From Chryseotalea sanaruensis (lineage in GTDB: Bacteria > Bacteroidota > Bacteroidia > Cytophagales > Cyclobacteriaceae): a stretch of DNA of 64,000 nt. Both the position numbers and the translations under genes were made by a program. Of this stretch, positions 27,033 to 36,384 are shown piece after piece (within the stretch, counting starts at the first letter, position 1; every line of letters begins with the position of its first letter). The DNA lies in contig NZ_BHXQ01000001.1 in the NCBI RefSeq assembly GCF_003990915.1, positions 985,402 through 1,049,401 on the forward strand, written 5' to 3'. The notes beneath the pieces were generated by a model. That model did not search any database and was not told the DNA's origin. It saw only the letters and a list, made by a program, of their open reading frames with translations.

Positions 27033-28081
27033 TTACTTCTGTTTAACCAGGCTTCATATATCTCTTCAAAAGTAACCTGCAATGATTTTGTTATATTCCA
27101 ATTGGGATAATGTGATTTCATTTTTCGTAAATCACTATAATAACAGATATGATCTCCTATCCTATTGTTTTCATCATATCTGTATTTCATTGGCTTTCCG
27201 CTGATCTCAGAAATAATTTGAAACGCTTCCAAAATAGAACATGTATTTTCTTTTCCACCGCCCAGATTATATACTTCAGCTATGCGTGGATTTTTAATAA
27301 ACTCTTCAATGAAACGAGCTACATCGTAAGAATGAATATTATCACGTACCTGCTTACCTTTATAACCAAATATTGTGTATTCTTTCTCTTCGAGATTACA
27401 CTTCACGAGATAGCTTAAGAAACCATGTAACTCAACGCCACTATGACTTGGCCCAGTTAAACACCCGCCACGCAAAACGCATGAAGGAATATTAAAGTAC
27501 CGACCATACTCTTGAACAGAAATATCAGCCGAAACTTTTGATGCACCGAAGAGTGAATGCTTAGACTGATCGATGGTAAATGTTTCCGCTATTCCATACT
27601 GATAAGCTGTATCATCATAGTCCCACCGTGTCTCTAACTCCTTCATTTTAATAAGGTTGGGAGCATCCCCATAAACTTTATTGGTTGACATGTGAACAAA
27701 TGGAATGCCCGTACTATGCCTTCTGGTAGCCTCCAACAAATTAAATGTTCCGACAGCATTGGTGTCAAAGTCATCAAAAGGAATAGCAGCCGCACGATCG
27801 TGGCTTGGTTGAGCTGCGGTATGCACAATTGCATCCGGTGCAATTGTTGGAATTAAGTTCAATACGGCATGCCGGTCGCGTATATCCACTTCATGATGAT
27901 GAAAGTTTTTAATCGTTGATTCTAATCGTTTTTGATTCCATCGTGTATCTCCGGCAGTGCCAAAAAATACTGCGCGCTGGTTGTTATCAACACCATGAAT
28001 TTCCCAACCCAAGTTGGCGAAGTGAACACATACTTCTGATCCAATTAATCCTGATGATCCTGTTACTAATAGTTTCTTCAT
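27029..28081 (-). CDS. NAD-dependent sugar epimerase/dehydratase (CDP-paratose 2-epimerase-like)
   Basis: A 350-residue extended SDR enzyme. The cofactor motif is [12 protein letters not shown] near the N terminus, and the segments [52 protein letters not shown] and VYNLGGG match the tyvelose/paratose 2-epimerase branch. The usual catalytic Tyr-xxx-Lys reads SLFGASK, so Phe replaces Tyr; the DNA (TTC) is unambiguous. That suggests a different catalytic residue or a related 2-epimerase mechanism rather than a dead gene, because the rest is intact. No CDP-sugar synthesis genes are in the window, so the substrate is open. It overlaps the following GT4 gene by 4 bp. Confidence 0.84.
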   Translation of the reverse strand: MKKLLVTGSSGLIGSEVCVHFANLGWEIHGVDNNQRAVFFGTAGDTRWNQKRLESTIKNFHHHEVDIRDRHAVLNLIPTIAPDAIVHTAAQPSHDRAAAIPFDDFDTNAVGTFNLLEATRRHSTGIPFVHMSTNKVYGDAPNLIKMKELETRWDYDDTAYQYGIAETFTIDQSKHSLFGASKVSADISVQEYGRYFNIPSCVLRGGCLTGPSHSGVELHGFLSYLVKCNLEEKEYTIFGYKGKQVRDNIHSYDVARFIEEFIKNPRIAEVYNLGGGKENTCSILEAFQIISEISGKPMKYRYDENNRIGDHICYYSDLRKMKSHYPNWNITKSLQVTFEEIYEAWLNRSK

Positions 28082-28103
28082 AAATCAACTCTATAATATT
28101 TAC

Positions 28104-29228
28104 TTAGTTTACAATTGAAAATTGAGCACATAGTGCTAAGTATTTCTCTGCTCTTTTTTGTGGGCTATCAAAATTTTTAAGTTGTTGCAATCCGCATTGA
28201 ATGAGGCTGTCTCTCATATTCTTACTTTGAATGCATTGCATAATCTTACTGGCTGCCTCCTTTGCATCCATAGGGTTAAAGTACAAGGCAGCATCACCAC
28301 AGATACTTCTTGCGAAGCCCAAGTCAGTAGTGATGATTGGCTTTTTCATAATCATTGCCTCGGGGTAAGAAGCCGAGAAGCATTCAGCCAGCGTGGGTAA
28401 AAACATTGCATCACATTCGTGATATAGAACAGGACATTCTGCAGGAGGAACCGGGCCCACATTGATCAGGTACTTTTTAAATTTCTCCCTTTTGATTTTA
28501 TTGAATGATGCAGTATCTAAAGTTACAACAAATTGAAAATCATGAATACCCAAGGCCAGCAATTCTTCAATTACATTAGGAATGATTTCAATGTTTTTAT
28601 GTGGATAATAGGCAGACAATGTCAATAACCGGAAAACATGTTTAGCTTCCTTATCAAGTTTTAGCGTAAACTTTTCTGGATTTATATAATAATCACTATA
28701 CGTATTGGAAACAGTAAAAACTTTACTGCTACCTAAGGCAGATTGCACGCGTTGATTAACATCATCTGTTTGTACTACATACGCACTGGCATCTCTTTTA
28801 AAAAAATAATAGTGTAAAAATTTCTTTACTTCAAACTTCAATCGCTTAATTCCTGCAATCTGTTTGACATAGGGCGATTCCGGATAAATGTATAAAGGCA
28901 AATTGAATCCGATAATTTGAGGCGCTAATGACCGATAGTATGTGGGACCCGATGTTGAGATCATACAGTCAGGGCAAATTTGCCTTTCATACTTTCGCAA
29001 CGTTTTTTGAATAAAGGGTATCGTAAGTAAACCAATGACTCCAAAACTGAAATCATAAAAGAAAAAGTTCTTTGGAAATACAGATTTATCCAACGATTTC
29101 GATATACCTTCTCCCACAAAAACATGATATTCATGTTCTGGAAAGTGCCTGCATTCATGAATAAATGAAAGTGCCACTTGTACTGCACCACCAAATCGCT
29201 GATGTGCTGTATTGATTACAATTTTCAT
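28104..29228 (-). CDS. Glycosyltransferase family 4 enzyme
   Basis: A 374-residue GT-B glycosyltransferase. The start IVINTAHQRFGGAVQVALSFI is a typical acceptor-domain beginning. The donor domain has RLLTLSAYYPHKNIEIIPNVI, FVVTLDTASFNKIK and the C-terminal block FSASYPEAMIMKKPIITTDL with the E-x7-E motif, followed by DAALYFNPMDAKEAA. It sits 22 bp upstream of the epimerase gene and next to the acyltransferase gene at 29229 (directly abutting). Donor and linkage are unknown. Confidence 0.87.
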   Translation of the reverse strand: MKIVINTAHQRFGGAVQVALSFIHECRHFPEHEYHVFVGEGISKSLDKSVFPKNFFFYDFSFGVIGLLTIPFIQKTLRKYERQICPDCMISTSGPTYYRSLAPQIIGFNLPLYIYPESPYVKQIAGIKRLKFEVKKFLHYYFFKRDASAYVVQTDDVNQRVQSALGSSKVFTVSNTYSDYYINPEKFTLKLDKEAKHVFRLLTLSAYYPHKNIEIIPNVIEELLALGIHDFQFVVTLDTASFNKIKREKFKKYLINVGPVPPAECPVLYHECDAMFLPTLAECFSASYPEAMIMKKPIITTDLGFARSICGDAALYFNPMDAKEAASKIMQCIQSKNMRDSLIQCGLQQLKNFDSPQKRAEKYLALCAQFSIVN

Positions 29229-29900
29229 TTAATTCACATTACCAGTATCGCGCGTAAAATACGCTGCTTGGTCATCCAAACTTTTAACACTTTGCGCAGG
29301 GTTACCCGCATAAACAGTGTAACTCGCATGCATAGGTTTATTTAAAATGGCACCGGCTGCCAGCACTGAATAGTCCGGCAATATTGAGCCTTTCAAGACA
29401 ATAACACCTGTACCTATCATACAGTATTTACCGATAAGGATCGGATCTGCCTCCTGACAATTATCCTTGATATTAATTCCATGTGTAATAAATTGCGAAC
29501 GGACTCCGGCAATTGTTGTAAAATCTCCAACATATATCCCTCCATTACAATCCATATAGTGACGATCTGTGATACGCGTATGTACACCTAATACCAATTC
29601 ACACTTTCTTGAAACTGAACGCCTATAAGCTTCTGTTCGTATACTAGCCCCTGTTATCCAATTAAAGCTGCCAATTTTAGCAAATTCATGTAGGATTAGC
29701 GAATCAATTGCATTTATAAACGTACCGCTTTTAATAAGAGATCCCTTTTTCAAAACCACTTGCTTTGCCAAAATAATACTAAATCCAATTTTAGAATTTC
29801 TCTCCAACACAAAACCCAAAAATATTTTTAACCCCAGCTTACGTACCGGCCAAGGAAAGAGAAAACAAAATATTTGAATAATGATTTTAAAGTATTTCAT
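29229..29900 (-). CDS. Left-handed beta-helix acyltransferase
   Basis: A 223-residue hexapeptide-repeat acyltransferase. An N-terminal hydrophobic segment (about 6-30) may associate with the membrane; hexapeptide turns run from about 45 to 200, with LVLGVHTRITDRHYMDCNG and SQFITHGINIKDN containing candidate catalytic His residues, and a closing GNPAQSVKSL. Comparable enzymes O-acetylate sugars of capsules or O-antigens using acetyl-CoA. It overlaps the upstream GT4 gene by 14 bp and abuts the next GT4 gene. Confidence 0.83.
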   Translation of the reverse strand: MKYFKIIIQIFCFLFPWPVRKLGLKIFLGFVLERNSKIGFSIILAKQVVLKKGSLIKSGTFINAIDSLILHEFAKIGSFNWITGASIRTEAYRRSVSRKCELVLGVHTRITDRHYMDCNGGIYVGDFTTIAGVRSQFITHGINIKDNCQEADPILIGKYCMIGTGVIVLKGSILPDYSVLAAGAILNKPMHASYTVYAGNPAQSVKSLDDQAAYFTRDTGNVN

Positions 29901-30993
29901 CTACAAGCTTATCTATCACTTTATCAACACTAAATTTTTCAGTTATTTTAACTGACTCCATTTGAAGCTGCCGCCTAAAGTTATTGTCCTCCAGTAATGA
30001 AATCAATTCAGTAATAAATTCATCCTTTGCTCCCACTGCAATCAATAGGCCGTTCACTCGATTTTCAATTATATCTGATGGGCCCGCGTCACAATTATAC
30101 GTAATCGCTGCGCAACCCGCAGCCATAGCTTCTGCTAACGCATTAGGAAATCCTTCAGAGTATGAGGTAAACGCAAATACCTCGGCTATTGAATACCATT
30201 TAGTAACATCTTTTTCAAAACCAATAAAACTGATTCTAGAACTTAGATTCAATTGGCTAACTCTTTCTTTACACTTTTCAAGATAATTGTCACCCCCACC
30301 CACAAAAACCAACTCCCAATCATTCTGTAAATATTTCGGCAAACGGCTATATATTTCAATCAAATCGAGTTGACCTTTTGATTCTACAAAACGGCCAACA
30401 TGCAGAATAATTTTTTTTCGCTGCAAAGAAAGTGGCATCCGTTCAATCGGGTTAGGAAAATAGATAACTTTTTCCTGCCCGAACGATTGTGTTTCAATTT
30501 TTGTGCTCAACTTGGTTTGTGTTAGAATTCCATGAGCTGTACGGTAAAGCCATTTTTTTAAGAAATAATGATGCAAACCATCATGTCGTTCATATCCTCC
30601 TCGTTTCAAATTAAATTTTGAGTTTCTCCACGGATTACTTCGATCAGATACATATTTCTTTACGGTTAACCCAAGAGCACTCAATAAGAAAAACGAATTA
30701 TACATACTACCAAAGGAGATCGCAACATCTGGCTTTAACTCTTTTAGTAATCTTCGAAGCGATAGAATTTTCTTTATAATATCAAGAAAGTAAAAATCTG
30801 TTTTGGGGAGGTAGCAAATATCAATTCCCAATGAAATCGGATAGAAGGGATCTTTCTTAGCAAAGCAAATTATCGTTATTGAAGCTATACCTTTTGTAAA
30901 CAAATAATTCGATAGGTTGCTTACGACTCGCTCAATACCACCAGCTCCAAGGGATGGAACAATGAAGACTATTTTTCTTTCACTCAAAAACAC
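29887..30993 (-). CDS. Glycosyltransferase family 4 enzyme
   Basis: A 368-residue GT4 enzyme with all usual marks: the acceptor-side loop VPSLGAGGIERVVSNLSNY, the donor-side IILHVGRFVESKGQLDLIEI, WELVFVGGGDNYLEKCKE, and FTSYSEGFPNALAEAMAAG carrying the E-x7-E motif followed by NCDAGPSDIIENRVNGLL. It is the most canonical of the four GT4 proteins in the locus. It overlaps the acyltransferase by 14 bp and follows the asparagine-synthase-like gene by 12 bp. Confidence 0.92.
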   Translation of the reverse strand: MFLSERKIVFIVPSLGAGGIERVVSNLSNYLFTKGIASITIICFAKKDPFYPISLGIDICYLPKTDFYFLDIIKKILSLRRLLKELKPDVAISFGSMYNSFFLLSALGLTVKKYVSDRSNPWRNSKFNLKRGGYERHDGLHHYFLKKWLYRTAHGILTQTKLSTKIETQSFGQEKVIYFPNPIERMPLSLQRKKIILHVGRFVESKGQLDLIEIYSRLPKYLQNDWELVFVGGGDNYLEKCKERVSQLNLSSRISFIGFEKDVTKWYSIAEVFAFTSYSEGFPNALAEAMAAGCAAITYNCDAGPSDIIENRVNGLLIAVGAKDEFITELISLLEDNNFRRQLQMESVKITEKFSVDKVIDKLVDEIL

Positions 30994-31005
30994 TTTCTCA
31001 GATAA

Positions 31006-32478
31006 TCAATTTGAAATTGAACTCCTAAGTTTTCTAAGATAGTATCTTAAAAAATAGTCTATTCTAAGTTGTATAGATCGAAACTTACCTCTTTCTCTGG
31101 GCAATGAACTTTTAACAGAATATCGATTCTCAAACATGACAAAAGAAATACACCACGAAATAGCCTCGAGGTAATCAAAATTAAACCCTTGATGGCGATA
31201 CGTTAATTTTATAAGTTGTTTTAAACGTTTCAAATCAATAATTGCTGAATCATGATGGTCAACAAAATGTAATAGTCTATCGTGCAACTGAACTTGCAAA
31301 TAATTTTCATAGGAGTGATGACGTCTTTTAAACTCGTCTGCTGACACACCAATTTGACCATAGGGCTTGCCTGTTCTCGCCCAAGGAATGTCTTTCAGAT
31401 CAGTTTTAAAATGAACGAGAAGTTCTTTATAAATATCATCATTTCTAACCGTTGTATTTAATGACCACATAAATCCAAACACCTCAGGACTTGTAAAGGC
31501 CTGGTATAAGGGAACTTTTTCATTAATAACCTCCATGCAAGGGTTCAACATTCTTCGCATGTAGTGCAATTGCCTGTCAAGTTCATGTTGAGCATAGTCA
31601 TCAGGTCGTTCAAAAAGAGAGTGGTAGCGATTAACCTCATTATTCAATTGCAATTTGAGATTGTTGATGCTATTAAATTGCACCAAATAACTGAATCGAG
31701 ATCTGCCCTTAAAAATCGAGCTTACCTTTGACACATGCCGACCCGAAAACTCAGCTCGTCCTACACTGTCGCCATAGCTTCCTGCCAAGATCACATCCAC
31801 TTCACTTTCAGCATCATTGGCAATATCAGGCATCGCATGCAAATGAAGGCCGGAGTATTCACAACCCCGATCAGCCGCTAATTCTATATTTCGCCACAAC
31901 CGTTCTACATCTACTATGTAATGTTTCCAATTCCAACCTAAACGAATGGCAATCTCCTTACTATAAACAACATCACGAGAATCGGAATTACCCCAGGTAT
32001 AAGCAGTTACGCTTGTAACATTAACACGCTTCGTTTTTATTAAGTAATCTAAAACTCCGGCTACCATCCTGCTATCCATCCCACCACTTAACAGTATACC
32101 TACTCTAGTACTTACACCAACATACACTTCGATTTCATTGCATAATAATTCAAACAATCTTTTTGCTATCTCAGGCACTGAGTATAGACTATTACCATGA
32201 GTTGGTAAGGCATGTGTTGTCCAACGATTATTATCTAAAAAAGACATCCAAGGGGTTCTGTAAAGTCCATTCAAGATTGTCTTATCGCCTAACATGAAAT
32301 TCTTACTGAGCACAGAAATGATTGAAGACTCATCTACTTCTCTATTCTCATATTTAGAAAGAGCTTCTTTAAAGTTTTCGTAAACGACTAGCTCACTTTT
32401 ATTTTTAGCATAGGAATAATATTTATTAAATGCACCCAGATAGTTTGAGTCATCAAGATGACGATGTTTACTTACCAT
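31006..32478 (-). CDS. Asparagine-synthase-like amidotransferase without an N-terminal Cys nucleophile
   Basis: A 490-residue homologue of the asparagine synthetase C-terminal domain. The PP-loop for ATP is VGILLSGGMDSRMVAGVL, and further family segments are WKHYIVDVERLWRNIELAADRG and CMEVINEKVPLYQAF. It lacks the N-terminal MCG that supplies the glutaminase nucleophile in AsnB; only a short leftover of that domain (LNGLYRTPWMSFLDNNRW) remains. It therefore either takes ammonia from another source or depends on the full-length AsnB encoded just upstream, which overlaps it by 11 bp. It might amidate a uronic or other acidic sugar. Confidence 0.84.
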   Translation of the reverse strand: MVSKHRHLDDSNYLGAFNKYYSYAKNKSELVVYENFKEALSKYENREVDESSIISVLSKNFMLGDKTILNGLYRTPWMSFLDNNRWTTHALPTHGNSLYSVPEIAKRLFELLCNEIEVYVGVSTRVGILLSGGMDSRMVAGVLDYLIKTKRVNVTSVTAYTWGNSDSRDVVYSKEIAIRLGWNWKHYIVDVERLWRNIELAADRGCEYSGLHLHAMPDIANDAESEVDVILAGSYGDSVGRAEFSGRHVSKVSSIFKGRSRFSYLVQFNSINNLKLQLNNEVNRYHSLFERPDDYAQHELDRQLHYMRRMLNPCMEVINEKVPLYQAFTSPEVFGFMWSLNTTVRNDDIYKELLVHFKTDLKDIPWARTGKPYGQIGVSADEFKRRHHSYENYLQVQLHDRLLHFVDHHDSAIIDLKRLKQLIKLTYRHQGFNFDYLEAISWCISFVMFENRYSVKSSLPRERGKFRSIQLRIDYFLRYYLRKLRSSISN

Positions 32479-34357
32479 TTAAATATTGCTTTGCCCAAGA
32501 TTCAAAACCAATGGCTAACCATATCATATTGAGTTTATCAGAAGATATGGTATCCAAATTCTTTACCCAAGAATCCACCAATTTATAATTAAAAATCCCC
32601 CTATCCTTGAGGGCAGAAAACCACTCATCATTCCATCGGGTATAAAATTCATCTGAATTGAAAAATTCACGTAATGGAATTGGAAATCCCTTCTTTGTAC
32701 GAAAAGCAAACTCATGCCCAAACTTGTTTTCAGCAATCTTTTTTAAGATCAGCTTAGGTTCTTTTACACGTTGTTCGCCCAACAAAGCTTTGGCTCCTAA
32801 TTGAAGACTAAAATCAACTAACTCATTATCCAGAAATGGAACGCGATTCTCAATACTATGTGCCATTGACATTTTATCCTGACGCATGAGCAAATCAGGC
32901 AGATAAGTTTTTATCTCATATTTCCTCTGTTTTAAAAGAGGATCTCCGGTAAGCTCATGGTAGATGGCAAGACGTTGAGAAATAGAATTTTGAAAACTAA
33001 AGTTAGCCTTTATATCACATAAGGAGTCTATGGAGGAAAAGCTATTTGCCAGAATCAATCGAATATCTTTATTAAGAAAACTAAGGCCATAGCGATGAAT
33101 TGACCGTTTATTTCTTTTAAGTAATCCTAACAATTCATGTGAGGGGAACGCTCCACCTGAAAAAGTCACAAATCGTTTGTAGCCCGCTAAAACCTCATCA
33201 GCGCCCTCACCACTCAACAATACAGTGACATGTTGCTTTGCCATTTGACTCAACAAATAAATACCAATGGTATTAGGATGATTAAGGGGCTGTTCAAAAT
33301 GCCAAACCACTTTATCCAATTCATTTAAATAATACTTACTGTTGAGTTCGTATTTATGACCACGTAATCCTAATTTATGAATAACCTGATCAATGTAGAT
33401 CTCTTCAGAATATTTCTCCTGATCTGGAATAATAGAAATAGTTTCAAGCTGATTATGCCCTATTAATTGTGCAGCGAAGAAACTAATTAACGATGAATCA
33501 ACACCTCCGGATAGTTGCGAGCCAAGTTTAACATCCGAAATAAGTTGACGTTTAACTGATTTTTGTAAAATTTCCTCAAGACGATCCTGTGTTAACTCAT
33601 CACTTTTATAGGTTGATTTATTGATATCAAAATATTTATTTTTAACTACCTCAAGCGAAGGCTTAATAACCCAATACTCGCCCGGCTCCATGTTTACAAT
33701 ATTCTTAAATAATGTTTTGTTTACTAAATTTCTAAACAACAGAAACTCATCAATATCAGTTTCGTTGAGCTGAAAATCAAACTCAGTTAAGGCTTTGAAA
33801 CTCTTCATCTCAGATGAAAAAGCTATTCTCTCTGGCTCACGTAAAACGTACAACGGCTTAATGCCAAATCGATCTCTAATCAAAGTGACTGTATTCTCTA
33901 AGCCATCATAGAGTACTATTGCAAACATACCATTCAGCCTAGTAAGCATACCCTCTAAGCCATACTCAATATAAAGTTTTAAGACAATTTCAGTATCGGA
34001 AGTGCTTTTAAATCGATGTCCCTTTTGAATCAGTTCATTTTTAAAATCAAATGCATTATAGATTTCTCCATTCAACATCAACACTATCTTTCTTTCCAAG
34101 TCAATCATCGGTTGATGCCCATTTACCGATAAGTCTAGAATGCTAAGTCGATTAAAACCAAACATTACATTAGCATCACTTTTAGTGATTTCATCCTGAA
34201 GTGAATATTCCTGTATACTGTGATCATTACTACTAATACCTACCATGCCGACATCATCAGGTCCGCGATGCCGTTGCAGACTCAGCATACTTTTTATGGT
34301 TGATAGTGATTGCTCATTTTTACCAGTACTTAGATAATATCCTGTTAATCCACACAT
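32468..34357 (-). CDS. asnB: Glutamine-hydrolysing asparagine synthase family protein
   Basis: A 629-residue class II glutamine amidotransferase. Cys2 in MCGLTGYYLS is the glutaminase nucleophile, RHRGPDDVG and FGFNRLSILD line the glutamine site, and the synthetase domain carries the PP-loop GSQLSGGVDSSLISFFA and the later LLSGEGADEVLAGY. In glycan loci such proteins (for example WbpS-like) are thought to amidate sugar carboxylates rather than aspartate. The gene lies 2 bp after the polysaccharide (de)acetylase-like copy 2 and overlaps the truncated homologue by 11 bp. Confidence 0.9.
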   Translation of the reverse strand: MCGLTGYYLSTGKNEQSLSTIKSMLSLQRHRGPDDVGMVGISSNDHSIQEYSLQDEITKSDANVMFGFNRLSILDLSVNGHQPMIDLERKIVLMLNGEIYNAFDFKNELIQKGHRFKSTSDTEIVLKLYIEYGLEGMLTRLNGMFAIVLYDGLENTVTLIRDRFGIKPLYVLREPERIAFSSEMKSFKALTEFDFQLNETDIDEFLLFRNLVNKTLFKNIVNMEPGEYWVIKPSLEVVKNKYFDINKSTYKSDELTQDRLEEILQKSVKRQLISDVKLGSQLSGGVDSSLISFFAAQLIGHNQLETISIIPDQEKYSEEIYIDQVIHKLGLRGHKYELNSKYYLNELDKVVWHFEQPLNHPNTIGIYLLSQMAKQHVTVLLSGEGADEVLAGYKRFVTFSGGAFPSHELLGLLKRNKRSIHRYGLSFLNKDIRLILANSFSSIDSLCDIKANFSFQNSISQRLAIYHELTGDPLLKQRKYEIKTYLPDLLMRQDKMSMAHSIENRVPFLDNELVDFSLQLGAKALLGEQRVKEPKLILKKIAENKFGHEFAFRTKKGFPIPLREFFNSDEFYTRWNDEWFSALKDRGIFNYKLVDSWVKNLDTISSDKLNMIWLAIGFESWAKQYLNGK

Positions 34358-34359
34358 GA

Positions 34360-35478
34360 CTATTTTGAATCGATTAAGTACGCCAATTGAGCTGAGTCTA
34401 AATATTCAACCTCTGGCCAACGTTTATTAACTCGTTTTAATAATTGATCTAAATCCTGAAGACCTTTATCCCTATTTTTTTCAATTAACCGACCTATATA
34501 ATTAACTCTATGGGAACTAATAATAGCTGGTTTGTTCCATTTAAACGCAATGCCAATCTCGTGTAAACATCTATCCACCCAATCGATAGCGGGATTATTC
34601 ACTCGTTCAAACGATACATTCCTTATTGTATAATGTTGACCTCGTTTTCCGTGTTCACCCATAAAATGCCTTTTAGATGAGAAGCCATTTGACTGTGGTG
34701 TTTTTTGAACTCTCCCACCTTGAAAAAAAATCACCCCGAATTTTGACGCTTCTATCTCAAACTCATCAGACCAATAATAGCATGGAGCAATTGTTGAGAC
34801 TGATTTAAACCCAAAAATTTCTTCAAATCGTACTAAGCCCCTTCTAACGGTTTCTTCTAAAGGTTCAATTTGATTGGTTCTTCTATAGCCCCAACTATCC
34901 AAATACTCCAATGGACACGAGGAATCATTTCGTGCATGAAGATTAGCCATACCAAAATTAAACGCTTCCAAAGTAGATTCTTGACTACTTTGTAAATCAA
35001 GAATCCAGTTATTAATGTTCACGTGCTCTGTTGCATGAAATTGGGGGTAAAAACAACCCGCTTCTATTCCTGTCATTATCAAATTCATTACACCTGAGCT
35101 ATCAGGATAGTGTTGATACGTATCAAGAACATCCTTCCGGTGGTATGAAGAAAAGTTATCTGATTTGATCTTATCAAAGTCCGGATTGAACATGACATAA
35201 TTGAGAGTAAACTTTGGTATACTGCCAGATTGCGAAATATTCTTAGTAAGAATCTCCATCAAACCTGTAACATCATCCCTTCGTTCGACTGCATCATTCT
35301 TGCTGTACTCGCAAGATGCCAGCGGGTACTTCCCATTTAATTTTGTATATGCCACTATACCACTGGTTCTTACCATACCCCAATCATCGCTTTCAAAAAC
35401 AACTAGTTTTCTTTTGGTTCTCCAACCTGGAATATTAGCAAAATGACTTTTTACACTATCTAACATGGACAATGCCAC
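34360..35478 (-). CDS. Polysaccharide (de)acetylase-like protein, copy 2
   Basis: A 372-residue paralogue of the protein at 24656, equal in length and sharing its landmarks: WRTKRKLVVFESDDWGMVRTSG at the N terminus, FHATEHVNINNWILDL in the middle and WNKPAIISSHRVNYIGRLIE near the end. Acidic pair DD and several His residues are candidate metal ligands of a carbohydrate-esterase-like fold. The two copies have diverged considerably, suggesting that each modifies a different sugar. It is 1 bp after the FkbM gene and 2 bp before asnB. Confidence 0.72.
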   Translation of the reverse strand: MALSMLDSVKSHFANIPGWRTKRKLVVFESDDWGMVRTSGIVAYTKLNGKYPLASCEYSKNDAVERRDDVTGLMEILTKNISQSGSIPKFTLNYVMFNPDFDKIKSDNFSSYHRKDVLDTYQHYPDSSGVMNLIMTGIEAGCFYPQFHATEHVNINNWILDLQSSQESTLEAFNFGMANLHARNDSSCPLEYLDSWGYRRTNQIEPLEETVRRGLVRFEEIFGFKSVSTIAPCYYWSDEFEIEASKFGVIFFQGGRVQKTPQSNGFSSKRHFMGEHGKRGQHYTIRNVSFERVNNPAIDWVDRCLHEIGIAFKWNKPAIISSHRVNYIGRLIEKNRDKGLQDLDQLLKRVNKRWPEVEYLDSAQLAYLIDSK

Positions 35479-35479
35479 T

Positions 35480-36358
35480 CTAATTCGATTGCAAACACAA
35501 AATCATTGGATTACCCTCTAAATTGTCACCCACTTTTATTCTAATTAGCTGCTCTTCTCTGCTTTCGCGATATTCTGTCAGTAAAAAAAGCTGGTACCCC
35601 AGTTCGGATAAAAATTTAAGAATATGCTGATAATTTGTATCATAATCAAAGGCTAGAATCTCAATATGAAATTCTATTAGCAAAATGGGGCGAATCTTTT
35701 GAAGCATTCCCTTCATACCCTGTAACACCATCCACTCAGCTCCTTCCACATCAATTTTAATAAAATCAGGGATTAGATTATTCTCTGAAATGTAACTATC
35801 AATTGAAACACTTGCTACGGTATCGAACTGTCCACTAACACGCTTAATGCTTAGCCCAGGACTGGGCTGATTAAGATGGGGGATTTTAATTTGACCAGCC
35901 TTATTAGATACTGCTACATTATTCAACTTCACATTGGTAAAACGATTGATTTCTATATTCCTCTCAATTATGTTTTTGCATTTATCGTCCATTTCAAAAG
36001 CATGAACCTGACCTGACTTGGCGATTGCCGCTGCCAGACAAGTAAAATATCCGATATGTGCCCCTATATCAAAAACAACAGAATTATTTTTTACATATTT
36101 TACAAATAGCCCAGAGGCTATTGGCTCATGAATAGTATTAGTATAACGAGGATAAAACCAATTATTCGAGTATATATCACTAGTGTCAAATGTGACAGAG
36201 GCATTTCCAATTTGTAACAAAAAGGTATCAAGGTTATTAACTTTACTTTTTATTTTAGATTGGGAAAAATCATTGATTAATCCTATCCTGCTAAGCAATT
36301 TTTTTATTGGACTAAAAAGTCCTAAATATTGAAGCTTCTTCTTTAGCGTTTTTTTCAT
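35480..36358 (-). CDS. FkbM-family methyltransferase
   Basis: A SAM-dependent methyltransferase of about 292 residues. The SAM-binding motif is SVVFDIGAHIGYFTCLAA, followed by VHAFEMDDKC and the FkbM signature PDFIKIDVEGAEWMVLQGM. It probably O-methylates a sugar hydroxyl of the polymer. I prefer the ATG at 36358 (KKTLKKKLQYLG), which leaves 26 bp after the EpsG-like gene; an alternative ATG at 36403 would overlap that gene by 19 bp and add 15 residues of hydrophobic character. Confidence 0.86.
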   Translation of the reverse strand: MKKTLKKKLQYLGLFSPIKKLLSRIGLINDFSQSKIKSKVNNLDTFLLQIGNASVTFDTSDIYSNNWFYPRYTNTIHEPIASGLFVKYVKNNSVVFDIGAHIGYFTCLAAAIAKSGQVHAFEMDDKCKNIIERNIEINRFTNVKLNNVAVSNKAGQIKIPHLNQPSPGLSIKRVSGQFDTVASVSIDSYISENNLIPDFIKIDVEGAEWMVLQGMKGMLQKIRPILLIEFHIEILAFDYDTNYQHILKFLSELGYQLFLLTEYRESREEQLIRIKVGDNLEGNPMILCLQSN

Positions 36359-36384
36359 AATCTGAACTTTGAAGTATAAATAAG

